Positions 8,000 to 16,503 of a stretch of DNA of 64,000 nucleotides are shown here, piece after piece. The DNA is taken from the NCBI GenBank assembly GCA_036337295.1, contig JAYZEN010000009.1, positions 124,001 through 188,000 on the forward strand. Direction: 5' to 3'. Below the pieces are notes generated by a model. The model was not told where the DNA came from. It did no database searches and saw only the letters and a list, made by a program, of their open reading frames with translations. This stretch comes from Ketobacter sp036337295 (lineage in GTDB: Bacteria; Pseudomonadota; Gammaproteobacteria; Pseudomonadales; Ketobacteraceae). The position numbers and the translations under genes were made by a program. Each line of letters begins with the position of its first letter. The first letter of the stretch is position 1.

Positions 8000-10120
8000 A
8001 TGATCCTGATGCCTTCCTACCGCAACCTGGTTGATATGTTGATGCAACGGGCGCAGAGCAGCGGGCGGGCTGTGTATGCCAACTTCCTCAACAGCGATGG
8101 TGAAATGGATGAGCAACTCACTTTTCGTGAGTTGCATCAATCAGCCTGTCTGATCGGTGCGTCGTTACGGGAGCAGGGGCTTGCGGGACGTACTGTACTG
8201 CTGTTGTTCCTGCCCGGGCTGGACTACATCCGTGCCTTTTTCGGTTGCCTGTATGCCGGTGCCATTCCGGTGCCGGCTTACCCACCCACGGGCACCAAGG
8301 ATTTGCAGCGGTTGGGGAAAATTGCGATGGACTGTCATGCGGGAGCTATTTTATCCAACAGTGGTTTGTTGCCCCAGGTAACCGGGTGGCAGAGCGGGTT
8401 GGGTATTACCTGGGATGTACCCCGTATCTGTGTCGATCATCTGCTGTGGACGGATATGCCCGATGAGTTTATTCCGTTTCAGGCTCAACCCGAAGATATC
8501 GCCTTCCTGCAGTACACCTCTGGCTCCACCGGACATCCCAAAGGAGTGGTGGTGACACATGCCAACCTGTTGGCTAACTTTGCCCAGATTCTGCAAGGGT
8601 TTTTGCGCGAAAACCCGATGGTGGACTGGTTGGAGGAACTGCGTTCTGTGTGCTGGTTACCACCGTTCCATGATATGGGTCTGATCGGTGGCATCCTGAC
8701 ACCGATTTTTGCCGGGGCCCAGGTAACACTAATGGCACCGATGACTTTTCTGCGGCGTCCGGATGTCTGGCTGAAATCACTGTCTCTCCAGCGTGCCCAT
8801 ATCAGTGGTGGGCCTAACTTTGCGTATGATTACTGCCTGCAGAAAGTCACCGACAGTCAGATGCAGGGGCTTGATTTGTCTCGCTGGAAGGTCGCGTATA
8901 ACGGTGCTGAGCCCGTTCAGGCGGACGTTATCCAGCGCTTTTCTGCGCGGTTCGCCAGCTCCGGTTTTGACCGCAAAGCGTTCTTTCCCTGCTACGGCTT
9001 GGCGGAAGCCAGCCTGTTTGTAAGTGGTGCGTTGGGTGGCCGCGGCGCCCGTACTCTGGCAGCGGATCAGTTGGCGTTGCAACAGGGTCGGTTTATGGCT
9101 CCCGGCGCAAAATCAGTCGACCCGCACCAGGAGCTGGTGAGCAGCGGTCGGATTGCAGAGGGAACCAAAGTCAGAATCGTACAACCGGACACACGCTCCG
9201 CCTGTGCCGAAGGCGAGGTAGGAGAGATTTGGGTGAGCGGTCCGTCCGTGGCTCAGGGTTACTGGGCCAAACCGACATTATCCGAAAGTACCTTCAAGGC
9301 CCGTATCGAGGGTGAAGCCTCTTCCGAGCGCTATTTAAGAACGGGAGATTTAGGATTCCGTTGGAAAAATGAATTGTATGTCACCGGCCGTATCAAAGAG
9401 CTTATTATTGTCGCGGGTCGTAATCTGTATCCCCAGGATATCGAGCAGACAGTGCAGGCAAGTCACGAAGGTTTTCGTCGTCGTGGCGGTGCCGCCTTTG
9501 GTATGCCCGGCAGTGGACGGGAGCAACTGGTTATCCTGCAGGAACTGCAGCGTAACGGAAATTGCAACAACGACCTTGCCCTGATGGCGGCTATGGCTGC
9601 CCGCGCGGTGGCGGCACGTCACGGTGTGTTGCCGACTGTGGTGGTACTCTTACCTCTGAACGCGTTGCCGCGGACCTCCAGCGGAAAATTGCAGCGAGTG
9701 GAAGCCCGCCAGCGGTATCAGGAAGGCATACTGAAATCTTTGCATATCTGGCGCTCGGGCAGCAGTCAGGAACCACGTAAGGGTTTACCCGAAAGCAGCG
9801 CTGGAATGGATGAGCTGATGCACTTGGATTGGCAGGAGGCACTTTGCCTGGATGTGCAGATGTGGGTCGCGGAGAAGCTGGATGTGGAACTTCATCATGT
9901 CTCTCTGGATTCAACGTTTGTGGATATGGGAATGGATTCGGTGGAAGCGGTGGAGCTGGTGGAACGTCTGCAGGAGCGGATTGGGCGACCGATTCCCGTG
10001 ATCGAGATGCTGCGTTATCCCACCGTCAGAGCGTTGATTGAGCATCTGGCAGAAGAGCGCCGACAGCACGAATTGTTGCGGCAAGAGTGCGAAGAGACTT
10101 TCGACCTGGGTGTTGAGTAA
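8000..10120 (+). CDS. fatty acyl-AMP ligase fused to acyl carrier protein (FAAL-ACP)
   Basis: A 706-residue two-domain enzyme. Residues 1-580 are an ANL-superfamily adenylating domain: P-loop LQYTSGSTGHPKG, then WLPPFHDMGLIGG, GAEPVQ, CYGLAEA, YLRTGDLGF and the C-terminal lysine region PRTSSGKLQR. The segment FLRRPDVWLKSLSLQ and the match to the second FAAL in this window mark it as a FAAL rather than an acyl-CoA ligase. Residues about 600-690 are an ACP; Ser647 in MGMDSVEAVE is the phosphopantetheine site. FAALs activate fatty acids as acyl-AMP and load them on carrier proteins. Its ACP is cis-encoded, but no PKS or NRPS follows, so the acyl chain must be passed in trans, perhaps to the KAS III encoded upstream. 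Start at ATG 8000 fits a GGAG site. Confidence 0.92.
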   Translation: MILMPSYRNLVDMLMQRAQSSGRAVYANFLNSDGEMDEQLTFRELHQSACLIGASLREQGLAGRTVLLLFLPGLDYIRAFFGCLYAGAIPVPAYPPTGTKDLQRLGKIAMDCHAGAILSNSGLLPQVTGWQSGLGITWDVPRICVDHLLWTDMPDEFIPFQAQPEDIAFLQYTSGSTGHPKGVVVTHANLLANFAQILQGFLRENPMVDWLEELRSVCWLPPFHDMGLIGGILTPIFAGAQVTLMAPMTFLRRPDVWLKSLSLQRAHISGGPNFAYDYCLQKVTDSQMQGLDLSRWKVAYNGAEPVQADVIQRFSARFASSGFDRKAFFPCYGLAEASLFVSGALGGRGARTLAADQLALQQGRFMAPGAKSVDPHQELVSSGRIAEGTKVRIVQPDTRSACAEGEVGEIWVSGPSVAQGYWAKPTLSESTFKARIEGEASSERYLRTGDLGFRWKNELYVTGRIKELIIVAGRNLYPQDIEQTVQASHEGFRRRGGAAFGMPGSGREQLVILQELQRNGNCNNDLALMAAMAARAVAARHGVLPTVVVLLPLNALPRTSSGKLQRVEARQRYQEGILKSLHIWRSGSSQEPRKGLPESSAGMDELMHLDWQEALCLDVQMWVAEKLDVELHHVSLDSTFVDMGMDSVEAVELVERLQERIGRPIPVIEMLRYPTVRALIEHLAEERRQHELLRQECEETFDLGVE

Positions 10121-10157
10121 GCTGGCGCGGGGCCCTTTCTGGCACGGAACCCTTTAG

Positions 10158-10193
10158 AGGCGGCGAAGTCACATTATAGGCGGCGAAGTCACA
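10158..10193. repeat. two exact 16-bp direct repeats, 20-bp period
   Basis: AGGCGGCGAAGTCACA occurs twice, offset by 20 bp (two helical turns), between the FAAL-ACP stop and the hydrolase start. The spacing suits side-by-side protein binding on one face of the DNA. Confidence 0.6.
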
Positions 10194-10250
10194 GGTCAGG
10201 AACGATGCAGATACAGAAGTTGTTCATCTGTGAAAGGGACCGGTGAAACG

Positions 10251-11147
10251 ATGGAACGACCTTTTAGCGTGTCGGAAGAAGTGTATCCTTATGAGTCCCA
10301 TTGGTGTGTGATTGATGGCATTCCGGTGCATTATCTTGATGAAGGATCTGGCCCTGTCATTCTTCTTCTGCATGGGAACTACATGTGGAGTTTTTCGTGG
10401 CGAAAGGTCATAAACCAACTGAAAAATGAGTTCCGTTGTATTGCCATCGACTTACCCGGGATGGGCATGAGCGGCAAGCCACACCAACTTGGAATGAAGG
10501 ACTACGGTTACACTCTGCAGGAACACAGCCAGGTGGTGGAGGCGGTGCTGAGCCGTCTCCAGCTTACCAACATTACATTTGTGGCGTATGACCATGGTGG
10601 CCCTATCGGTCTTGGGGTTGCAATCAGACAGCCTGATATGTTTTCTAAATTGATGATCACCAATACCTGGGCGTGGGTGAACCGCTATTGTGGCACGTAC
10701 GTGATGTCCCGTCTGGTACCGAGAATTCCAGGCTTGCTGCGCAGCACGGTGACATCCAGCCGATTGTTGGGATTTGAGTCCCCGACTGAGCTGGAAAAAC
10801 CCGGGGTTTGGGATGCGTGTGTTGCCCCTTACACCACTGTCGATGACTTTAAACCCATCACTGTGCTGGCTAATCAACTGACACAGGCGAAAGCGTATTA
10901 TAACAGCCTGAATGCTTCGCTCGCTGGTTTGGAAGACAAGGAAATTGTGATTGTCTGGGCAACCAAAGGTAGCGGTTTGCTGGCTAAAGTCTTCGCCGAA
11001 AATATTGACGAGGACAAATACTTCAGGCGCTGGCAGCACGCCTTTCCGAACGCAAGGACTGAGCTGATGAACGATGTACCTTACTGGTTTCTTTCCAACC
11101 CGCCGGTCACCTTTATCGAAACCCTGCGTGACGTTGCTGCCTCATGA
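10251..11147 (+). CDS. haloalkane dehalogenase-like alpha/beta hydrolase, catalytic His apparently missing
   Basis: A 298-residue alpha/beta-hydrolase of the haloalkane dehalogenase/epoxide hydrolase type. The oxyanion motif HGNYMWSFSWR (41-51) and the nucleophile elbow VAYDHGGPIG (111-120, Asp114) are intact. Near the C-terminus, where the family has G-H-F before the D-x-P element, it reads VPYWFLSNPP, with no His. The acid region reads VIVWATKGSG instead of a G-x-x-D turn. It may therefore be catalytically dead or use another mechanism. The ATG at 10251 is chosen over a GTG 21 nt upstream because AGGGACCGGTG lies between them. It follows the FAAL-ACP gene by 130 bp with direct repeats in the gap. 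Confidence 0.75.
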   Translation: MERPFSVSEEVYPYESHWCVIDGIPVHYLDEGSGPVILLLHGNYMWSFSWRKVINQLKNEFRCIAIDLPGMGMSGKPHQLGMKDYGYTLQEHSQVVEAVLSRLQLTNITFVAYDHGGPIGLGVAIRQPDMFSKLMITNTWAWVNRYCGTYVMSRLVPRIPGLLRSTVTSSRLLGFESPTELEKPGVWDACVAPYTTVDDFKPITVLANQLTQAKAYYNSLNASLAGLEDKEIVIVWATKGSGLLAKVFAENIDEDKYFRRWQHAFPNARTELMNDVPYWFLSNPPVTFIETLRDVAAS

Positions 11148-11165
11148 TGTTGTCCGGAGGGTATC

Positions 11166-12167
11166 GTGCACAGTCTTGATCATCAGGTGTTATCAACCTT
11201 GCACAGCTGGGTGGAACGTAAGATTCCCGCCTGGTTGTGTACCATCGTTGCCACCCATGGATCTTCACCCCGCCCCGCCGGTTCACTGATGGCCTGCAAT
11301 CAGTCAGGGCAGATGGTGGGTTCCCTGTCCGGCGGTTGTGTGGAAGATGATTTGCTCACCCAGTTGCAATCCGGTGGCTTTAATCGCTATCCCCAAGTAC
11401 TTGAGTACGGCCTGAGTGCTGACGAAAATGCCCGCCTGGGTTTGCCCTGCGGAGGCTACCTTTCCGTGCTGGTGGAGGAGGTCACTGAATCTGCTTTAAC
11501 GGATCTGGCTGATATCAATCAGGCCCTCAGTCAGCGGCGTTGTATTGAGCGTACCCTGGACCTCGCCAGTGGAAAAGTCCATCTTAAGGCGGCGCAAAAT
11601 ATGAGGCCTATTCAGCTCGATGAACGTCAGTTTGTTCAGGTGTACGGGCCAGGATATACCCTGTTATTGGTGGGTGCCGGTCAGATTGCGGGGTGCCTTG
11701 CCCAGATGGCGGGGATGATGGATTACCGGGTCCTGGTGACCGATCCCCGAGCAGATAAGCTGGACGATTTCCGTCTCCACATTCTTGAACCTTCTTCAGG
11801 CTGTGAATGTATCCTCGGTATTCCAGACGACGTGGTGCGGGCTCATGCCAGTGATCCTTTCAGCATCGTCATCACCCTCACCCATGATCCCAGGATTGAT
11901 GATATGGCGCTGATGGAGGCCCTGACCCTGGACAATTTCTACGTCGGCGCGTTGGGTTCTGCCCGCACCACTGAAAATCGCATTGAACGGCTGAAACAGT
12001 TGCAACTGGAGGAAGACCAGATCAGCCGGCTGCATGCTCCGGTGGGTTTGGCGATTGGCAGCAAGACGGCCCCGGAGATAGCCGTTGCAATCTTGGCTGA
12101 GCTGACCCTGATCCGGCGCGCCCGGGAGAAGGCCGCTGCTTCCCATCCAGGGTCGTTAGAAGCCTAA
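11166..12167 (+). CDS. XdhC/CoxI family protein
   Basis: A 333-residue protein with the N-terminal XdhC/CoxI domain (ATHGSSPRPAGSLM and GSLSGGCVEDDL) and a C-terminal Rossmann-type domain beginning LLLVGAGQIAGCLAQMA and ending in GLAIGSKTAPEIAVAILAEL. XdhC proteins deliver sulfurated molybdenum cofactor to xanthine dehydrogenase-type enzymes; CoxI-like ones mature CO dehydrogenase-family enzymes. No molybdoenzyme gene is in the window, so its client is elsewhere. The GTG start has GGAGGG just before it. It lies only 18 bp after the hydrolase gene, so they could share a transcript. Confidence 0.88.
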   Translation: MHSLDHQVLSTLHSWVERKIPAWLCTIVATHGSSPRPAGSLMACNQSGQMVGSLSGGCVEDDLLTQLQSGGFNRYPQVLEYGLSADENARLGLPCGGYLSVLVEEVTESALTDLADINQALSQRRCIERTLDLASGKVHLKAAQNMRPIQLDERQFVQVYGPGYTLLLVGAGQIAGCLAQMAGMMDYRVLVTDPRADKLDDFRLHILEPSSGCECILGIPDDVVRAHASDPFSIVITLTHDPRIDDMALMEALTLDNFYVGALGSARTTENRIERLKQLQLEEDQISRLHAPVGLAIGSKTAPEIAVAILAELTLIRRAREKAAASHPGSLEA

Positions 12168-12205
12168 TCTCACACAGCCGGCGGCATTTCTCCCTATTTC
12201 CCAGG

Positions 12206-12234
12206 TTGCTCTGGCGGTAAAATAGCCTGATTAT
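12206..12234 (+). promoter_or_regulatory. candidate sigma70 promoter of vgrG
   Basis: TTGCTC and GATTAT are spaced by 17 bp and would start transcription about 25-30 bp before the vgrG ATG. Moderate match to consensus only. Confidence 0.35.
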
Positions 12235-12267
12235 CGTCCGCTTAGCGTATCAAACGGGGTTCAGGCC

Positions 12268-14376
12268 ATGTCACAGAACGCGCGCTTGTTAAGGGTAAAG
12301 GCCAGTTTTATCGACGATTCCTGTGTGGTGACCTATTTGAACGGGTCCGAATCGTTGTCTCAGCCCTTCCAGCTACAACTGGGTTTTCAATCCATTCAGG
12401 AATCGTTTGCCAGTGAGGATGTGATCGGTCAGAAGGTGGCGGTTGCCATTCATCCTCAGGGCCGCTCGGAGCCTCACTACCTGCATGCGCGGGTCAACCA
12501 GATCACCCTGCAGGATGTGTCGGATAACGGCACTCGCGGGTATGAGTTGTCCCTGGTGCCGGGGTTGTGGTTTTTGTCTCAGGCCGGTTGCAACCGGATC
12601 TTTGAGAACAAGACTGCTGTCGAGATCGTGGAAGAGGTGATCAAGTCCTACGGTGCGTTTTGCCCCCTGGAACTGAAGGTGAGCAAGCGCTATCTGGTAC
12701 GGGAATATTGTGTACAGTTCAACGAAAGCGACCTGGCGTTTGTACAACGGCTGCTGGCGGAAGATGGCATCAATTACTATTTTACCCACAGTGAGACGGA
12801 TCATACCCTGGTGCTGGCGGATGCCCCCGGCGGTTTTGCCGATACCCCGGAAGGTACGGTGGTGATTGAGAACCGGGCCCGCACCGGTGGCAGCGAGGGG
12901 GTGGCGATTTTCGAGTGGCGCCGTACCCTGCGTTATCATCCCCAGGCCTGCGAGCAGATCGATTACAACCAGGACACGCCGAAGAATTTCTACAAACAGA
13001 ACATTCCCACCACCTCCAAATTCTCCCAGGTGCCGGCGGTCAACAGCCTGCAGCGCTATGGCGGCTATAACTTCAAAGATGGCAGCAACAGTTGTCATGA
13101 CTTTGAACCGGATTACAACAAGTTGCTTACCGCCCACTGGATGGAAGCCATGGAGTCCACTCACAATGTGGCCGACGCGACTTCCAACTGCACTGGCTTT
13201 CGTGCCGGTGCCCGTTTTGAACTGGATCACGCCCTGGCGTCGGAGTGTGACAAGTACCTGCTGACCCGGGTCAGCCATCAAGCCAGTAATAGTACCGGGG
13301 GCCTGGAGCGTTACCAGAACCGATTTCAGTGTGTGGCATCCAAGGTGCCTCTGCGGCCCCCCCGGGAGCAGGTCAAGCGTCACATGCCAGGTCCCCAGGT
13401 GGCCAAGGTAATGTCCATGAGTTCCTCTGCGTCCCAGGGGGATGCGGACCCGCAACGGATGATCCGGGTGCAGTTCCCCTGGGACAGCGAGCACAACAGC
13501 TGCAAGTTAAGGGTACTGCAAGGCTACGCCGGCAGTGGCTGGGGGGCCAGCTTTGTGCCGCGGGAAGGGCAGGAGGTGCTGGTGGATTTTATCAACGGTG
13601 ATCCGGACCGCCCGATTGTGGTGGGCGCCATGTACAACAAGGACAACCAAGGGCCGAAATACACCTCCACTCAATCCGGCTGGCTGACCCAGAGCGGCAA
13701 CGCCAATGAACTCCGCTTTGATGACAAGGGCGGAGCGGAAGAGGTCTATATGAAGGCCGGCAAGGATTACAACTTTGTGGTGGCCAATAACGAAACCGGT
13801 GCAGTACACAACGACCAGTCCCTGGCGGTCAGTAATATGCGTTCAGTGGACGTGGGGGCGGACGAAACCAAAACCGTGGGCGCCAACCAGTCTTTGACGG
13901 TGGGTACCAACCAGACCCTGACGGTGGGGGCCAATCAAAGCAATACCATCGCCAGCAGCAAGACCGAAACCATTGCGGTTAACTTTGCCGAAACCGTGGG
14001 CGCCGCCAAGGAGCTCACCATTGGTGGTTTGTACCAGGTGACCGTGGGAGCGGCCATGAACGAAACCGTAGCGGCGGTGAAGGCGGAAGAGGTGGGGGCC
14101 AGCCGCTTCCTGGTGGTGGGGCAGAGTATGTCCGAGGACGTGGGCAAGGATCGTTCCCTGAATGTGGGCAACACCAGTACGCACACGGCCAAGAAAATAC
14201 AGATTTCCGCGGAGGATGAATTGGTGATTACCGTGGGCAAGGCCTCCATCACCATGAAAAAGGACGGCACCATCACGGTCAGTGGCAAAGACATCGATTT
14301 CAAAGGCAGCGGCAAGATCAATGTGAAAGCCAGCAAGGATGTGATCATCAAGGGCAAAAAGGTACTGACCAACTGA
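12268..14376 (+). CDS. vgrG: type VI secretion tip protein VgrG
   Basis: A 702-residue VgrG. Residues 1-330 are the gp27-like base; the gp5-like OB fold lies around 390-475 (RMIRVQFPWD, GWGASFVPREGQEVLVDF, GDPDRPIVVGAMYN). About 500-640 is a long series of TVGAN-type repeats forming the beta-helical needle. The end (GKASITMKKDGTITVSG, then KVLTN) is a short gp5-C-like cap with no fused effector domain, so this VgrG should carry its cargo through a separate PAAR-type tip. That cargo is very likely the DUF4150-SHH protein encoded on the opposite strand next door. It is an orphan: no tss core genes occur in the window. Confidence 0.95.
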   Translation: MSQNARLLRVKASFIDDSCVVTYLNGSESLSQPFQLQLGFQSIQESFASEDVIGQKVAVAIHPQGRSEPHYLHARVNQITLQDVSDNGTRGYELSLVPGLWFLSQAGCNRIFENKTAVEIVEEVIKSYGAFCPLELKVSKRYLVREYCVQFNESDLAFVQRLLAEDGINYYFTHSETDHTLVLADAPGGFADTPEGTVVIENRARTGGSEGVAIFEWRRTLRYHPQACEQIDYNQDTPKNFYKQNIPTTSKFSQVPAVNSLQRYGGYNFKDGSNSCHDFEPDYNKLLTAHWMEAMESTHNVADATSNCTGFRAGARFELDHALASECDKYLLTRVSHQASNSTGGLERYQNRFQCVASKVPLRPPREQVKRHMPGPQVAKVMSMSSSASQGDADPQRMIRVQFPWDSEHNSCKLRVLQGYAGSGWGASFVPREGQEVLVDFINGDPDRPIVVGAMYNKDNQGPKYTSTQSGWLTQSGNANELRFDDKGGAEEVYMKAGKDYNFVVANNETGAVHNDQSLAVSNMRSVDVGADETKTVGANQSLTVGTNQTLTVGANQSNTIASSKTETIAVNFAETVGAAKELTIGGLYQVTVGAAMNETVAAVKAEEVGASRFLVVGQSMSEDVGKDRSLNVGNTSTHTAKKIQISAEDELVITVGKASITMKKDGTITVSGKDIDFKGSGKINVKASKDVIIKGKKVLTN

Positions 14377-14395
14377 GTGGTCACCGCCTGCGTCT

Positions 14396-15658
14396 TTACG
14401 AATGGCCGGGCCAGGTCTGCAAAAGGGCTTGTTGACGCCAGGTGGGGGCCGCCGTGGGGAATAGCGGGGTGCCGGGGCTAAGCAGGCACAGGTACTCAGC
14501 TGCGGCCACACGCTGGCGTTGAAAACCACTCTTCAGCACCGCCAGACAATGCTCGCCGGTCACGGGCTTGCCCATAAAATAGCGGGTGCCTTCGGCAAAC
14601 GCTTTACTGTGCTGCCACCACCAGCGGGCGACCTTCTCCACATCCGGCCAGGGCAGGTCGTCGTCTTCATCCAGATCCACATTGGGGTCGTCCGGATCGT
14701 CGTTGGGTCCACTTTCAAAATCTTCCGGTGGTTTGCGTTCCAGATCCTGATAGGCCAGGTCCACGCCCGTAATGAAGCTGAAGGATTCACCCGCCAGGCG
14801 GGTGAATTCAGGTTCCCCCATGCGCTCCATCAGCCAGGGCACATAGAAAGGGTCACCGGCTAGGGCAACGGCTTTGATCACCGCCCTCTGGTTCTCCGGG
14901 AGTTGGGAGAGCGACTGGATCAGCTTGTGGGCGGTGGCCAATGGCACGGCCTTCAGCAACAGGCTCAGGGCCTGCTGCTGGAATGGTCCAGGTTTGATGG
15001 CGAATTCCCCCAGGGGTTTGAGGCCGTTTTGCGAACCGAGTAGGGTGGCGCTCCAACTGGCCCACAAGCGCACGCCCGGATTGGGGTTGGACGACTGCGC
15101 CGTGCACCAGGGCAGGTGCCCGGTCAGGCCCTGTTCCCCCACCGTCTGGAGCATGCGAGCCTGCAGCCTGGGATCGTTATTCCTCATAGAGTCGGATAAA
15201 AAGGTGCTGGGTGTGGTGCGCTGCTGGGCGCTCGCAGCAAGACCGGTTAACCGCCAGAACGGTTGATCGGATGCCAGCAAACGTTGGTAACTCAGTGTTC
15301 CCAGTGGTTCCGGCAGCCAGTCGAATGCCGCAAAGGCACCCGCCTGGGTTTCCGGCAGGCTTTCTGCGAGTGCCAGCACATGGCTGACGTATTGAGCGCG
15401 ATCCAGTTCGATTGCCATCAGGGTTGCCACACACATCTCGCCTGGGCCGGGGGATTCCAGCAATGCCTTGCACATGGGCCAGCAGGATGACGCATTGATG
15501 CGCAGGGCATCCAGATGCGCCGCGATGCGCTCATCCATGCGGCCCAACAAAGTGAGGTTGCCGTTGGCCTGGTGCACCAGGCCAAAACGTTGATTGATCA
15601 GACCGCTCAGATCATCCAGGTGCCGTTCGAGAATCTGGGGAATGGCGCCTGGTGACAT
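14396..15658 (-). CDS. TIGR02270-type T6SS-associated protein
   Basis: A 420-residue protein resembling the TIGR02270 group: MSPGAIPQILERHLDDLSGL, an all-helical repeat body with HEAT-like segments (LAASDQPFWRLTGLAAS, LAGDPFYVPWLMERM), then an acidic linker NDDPDDPNVDLDEDDDLPWP and a C-terminal domain RYFMGKPVTGEHCLAVLKSGFQRQR. Such proteins are encoded beside VgrG/PAAR effector genes; function unproven, proposals being effector accessory or immunity roles. The ATG is set where TAATG joins the stop of the preceding beta-propeller gene; a longer frame would overlap it. Last gene of the minus-strand T6SS operon, convergent with vgrG. Confidence 0.75.
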   Translation of the reverse strand: MSPGAIPQILERHLDDLSGLINQRFGLVHQANGNLTLLGRMDERIAAHLDALRINASSCWPMCKALLESPGPGEMCVATLMAIELDRAQYVSHVLALAESLPETQAGAFAAFDWLPEPLGTLSYQRLLASDQPFWRLTGLAASAQQRTTPSTFLSDSMRNNDPRLQARMLQTVGEQGLTGHLPWCTAQSSNPNPGVRLWASWSATLLGSQNGLKPLGEFAIKPGPFQQQALSLLLKAVPLATAHKLIQSLSQLPENQRAVIKAVALAGDPFYVPWLMERMGEPEFTRLAGESFSFITGVDLAYQDLERKPPEDFESGPNDDPDDPNVDLDEDDDLPWPDVEKVARWWWQHSKAFAEGTRYFMGKPVTGEHCLAVLKSGFQRQRVAAAEYLCLLSPGTPLFPTAAPTWRQQALLQTWPGHS

Positions 15659-16491
15659 TAACCTTCGATCTCGCTCAGGCTCCAACCTGACCCGTCAAAT
15701 TCAATGATGCCGTTGCTGCCGCTGGCAATCAGCTTGTCCGGCGCGGCGCATAACCTTTGAACCTGAACCTGCTTCTCCTGCACCAGGACGTCCCCATCCA
15801 GCTTCCAGACGCCGTTGACACCGGCGGCCGCATAGAGGTCGCCGTCGAACTCCCAGAGTGAGGAAATGTCGATGGGGTCATCAATGCTGATGGGGGTATT
15901 GGTCTGCGGGGTCAGCAGGAACAACACGCCCTCGACGCCGCCTACGTACAATCCTGTTGGTCCCTTCCAGAGCGCCATCAGGGTTACATTGGTGCCGCTG
16001 TCAAGCTCCTGCCAGGCGCTGCCATCGTAGAACCAGATCACCCCTTCCGCCCCCACGGCATACACTTCATGTTCCGTGATGCCCAGGATTTTGTACAGCG
16101 CCCGCTCCTTGGGATCGGCGTATACGGTGACCTGTTCCCCCTTGATATGCACGCGTTCCCCTTTCGAGCTGACGGCAATCAGGCCGCTGTGCTCACTCCA
16201 CCACAGATCTTCCAGGCCGCCACTGATGGACAGCGGCATCACGGTTTCCTGACCGGATTTTATATGGATAAGGCGGCCGTCCATGTCACAGGCAATGATG
16301 TCGCCGCCGTCGGTTAAGGTGAGGTTTGTGAGCCAGGCCTGCATCGAAAAGATGCTGTCCCATTCCTCATTGATTTCCTGATAGATCGCCGACCACATGT
16401 CATCGGGATCATGATCCGGCGATGCAAAGTTGACGAGCGCCAGATTCATTCCATTTTTACTGGTGAGTGCCGAAACGGTAACGTCAGACAT
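15658..16491 (-). CDS. beta-propeller-like protein beside the SHH effector, candidate immunity or accessory
   Basis: A 277-residue soluble protein without signal peptide. It consists of repeated short blades (GDIIACDMDGRLIHIK, HSGLIAVSSKGERVHIK, EVYAVGAEGVIWFYDG, GLYVGGVEGVLFLL, DLYAAAGVNGVWKLDG, DKLIASGSNGIIEFDG), consistent with a small beta-propeller. The start follows GAGGATGATTG, 12 bp after the effector stop, and its stop overlaps the next start, so it is translationally linked to both. Immunity genes usually lie immediately downstream of the effector, which makes this the first candidate, but propellers are unusual immunity folds and a chaperone role is also possible. Confidence 0.7.
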   Translation of the reverse strand: MSDVTVSALTSKNGMNLALVNFASPDHDPDDMWSAIYQEINEEWDSIFSMQAWLTNLTLTDGGDIIACDMDGRLIHIKSGQETVMPLSISGGLEDLWWSEHSGLIAVSSKGERVHIKGEQVTVYADPKERALYKILGITEHEVYAVGAEGVIWFYDGSAWQELDSGTNVTLMALWKGPTGLYVGGVEGVLFLLTPQTNTPISIDDPIDISSLWEFDGDLYAAAGVNGVWKLDGDVLVQEKQVQVQRLCAAPDKLIASGSNGIIEFDGSGWSLSEIEG

Positions 16492-16503
16492 CAATCATCC
16501 TCA

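Noticed and set aside
15658..15685. Start of the TIGR02270 gene at an upstream codon
   Set aside because: It would overlap the preceding gene; the TAATG junction gives the natural start.
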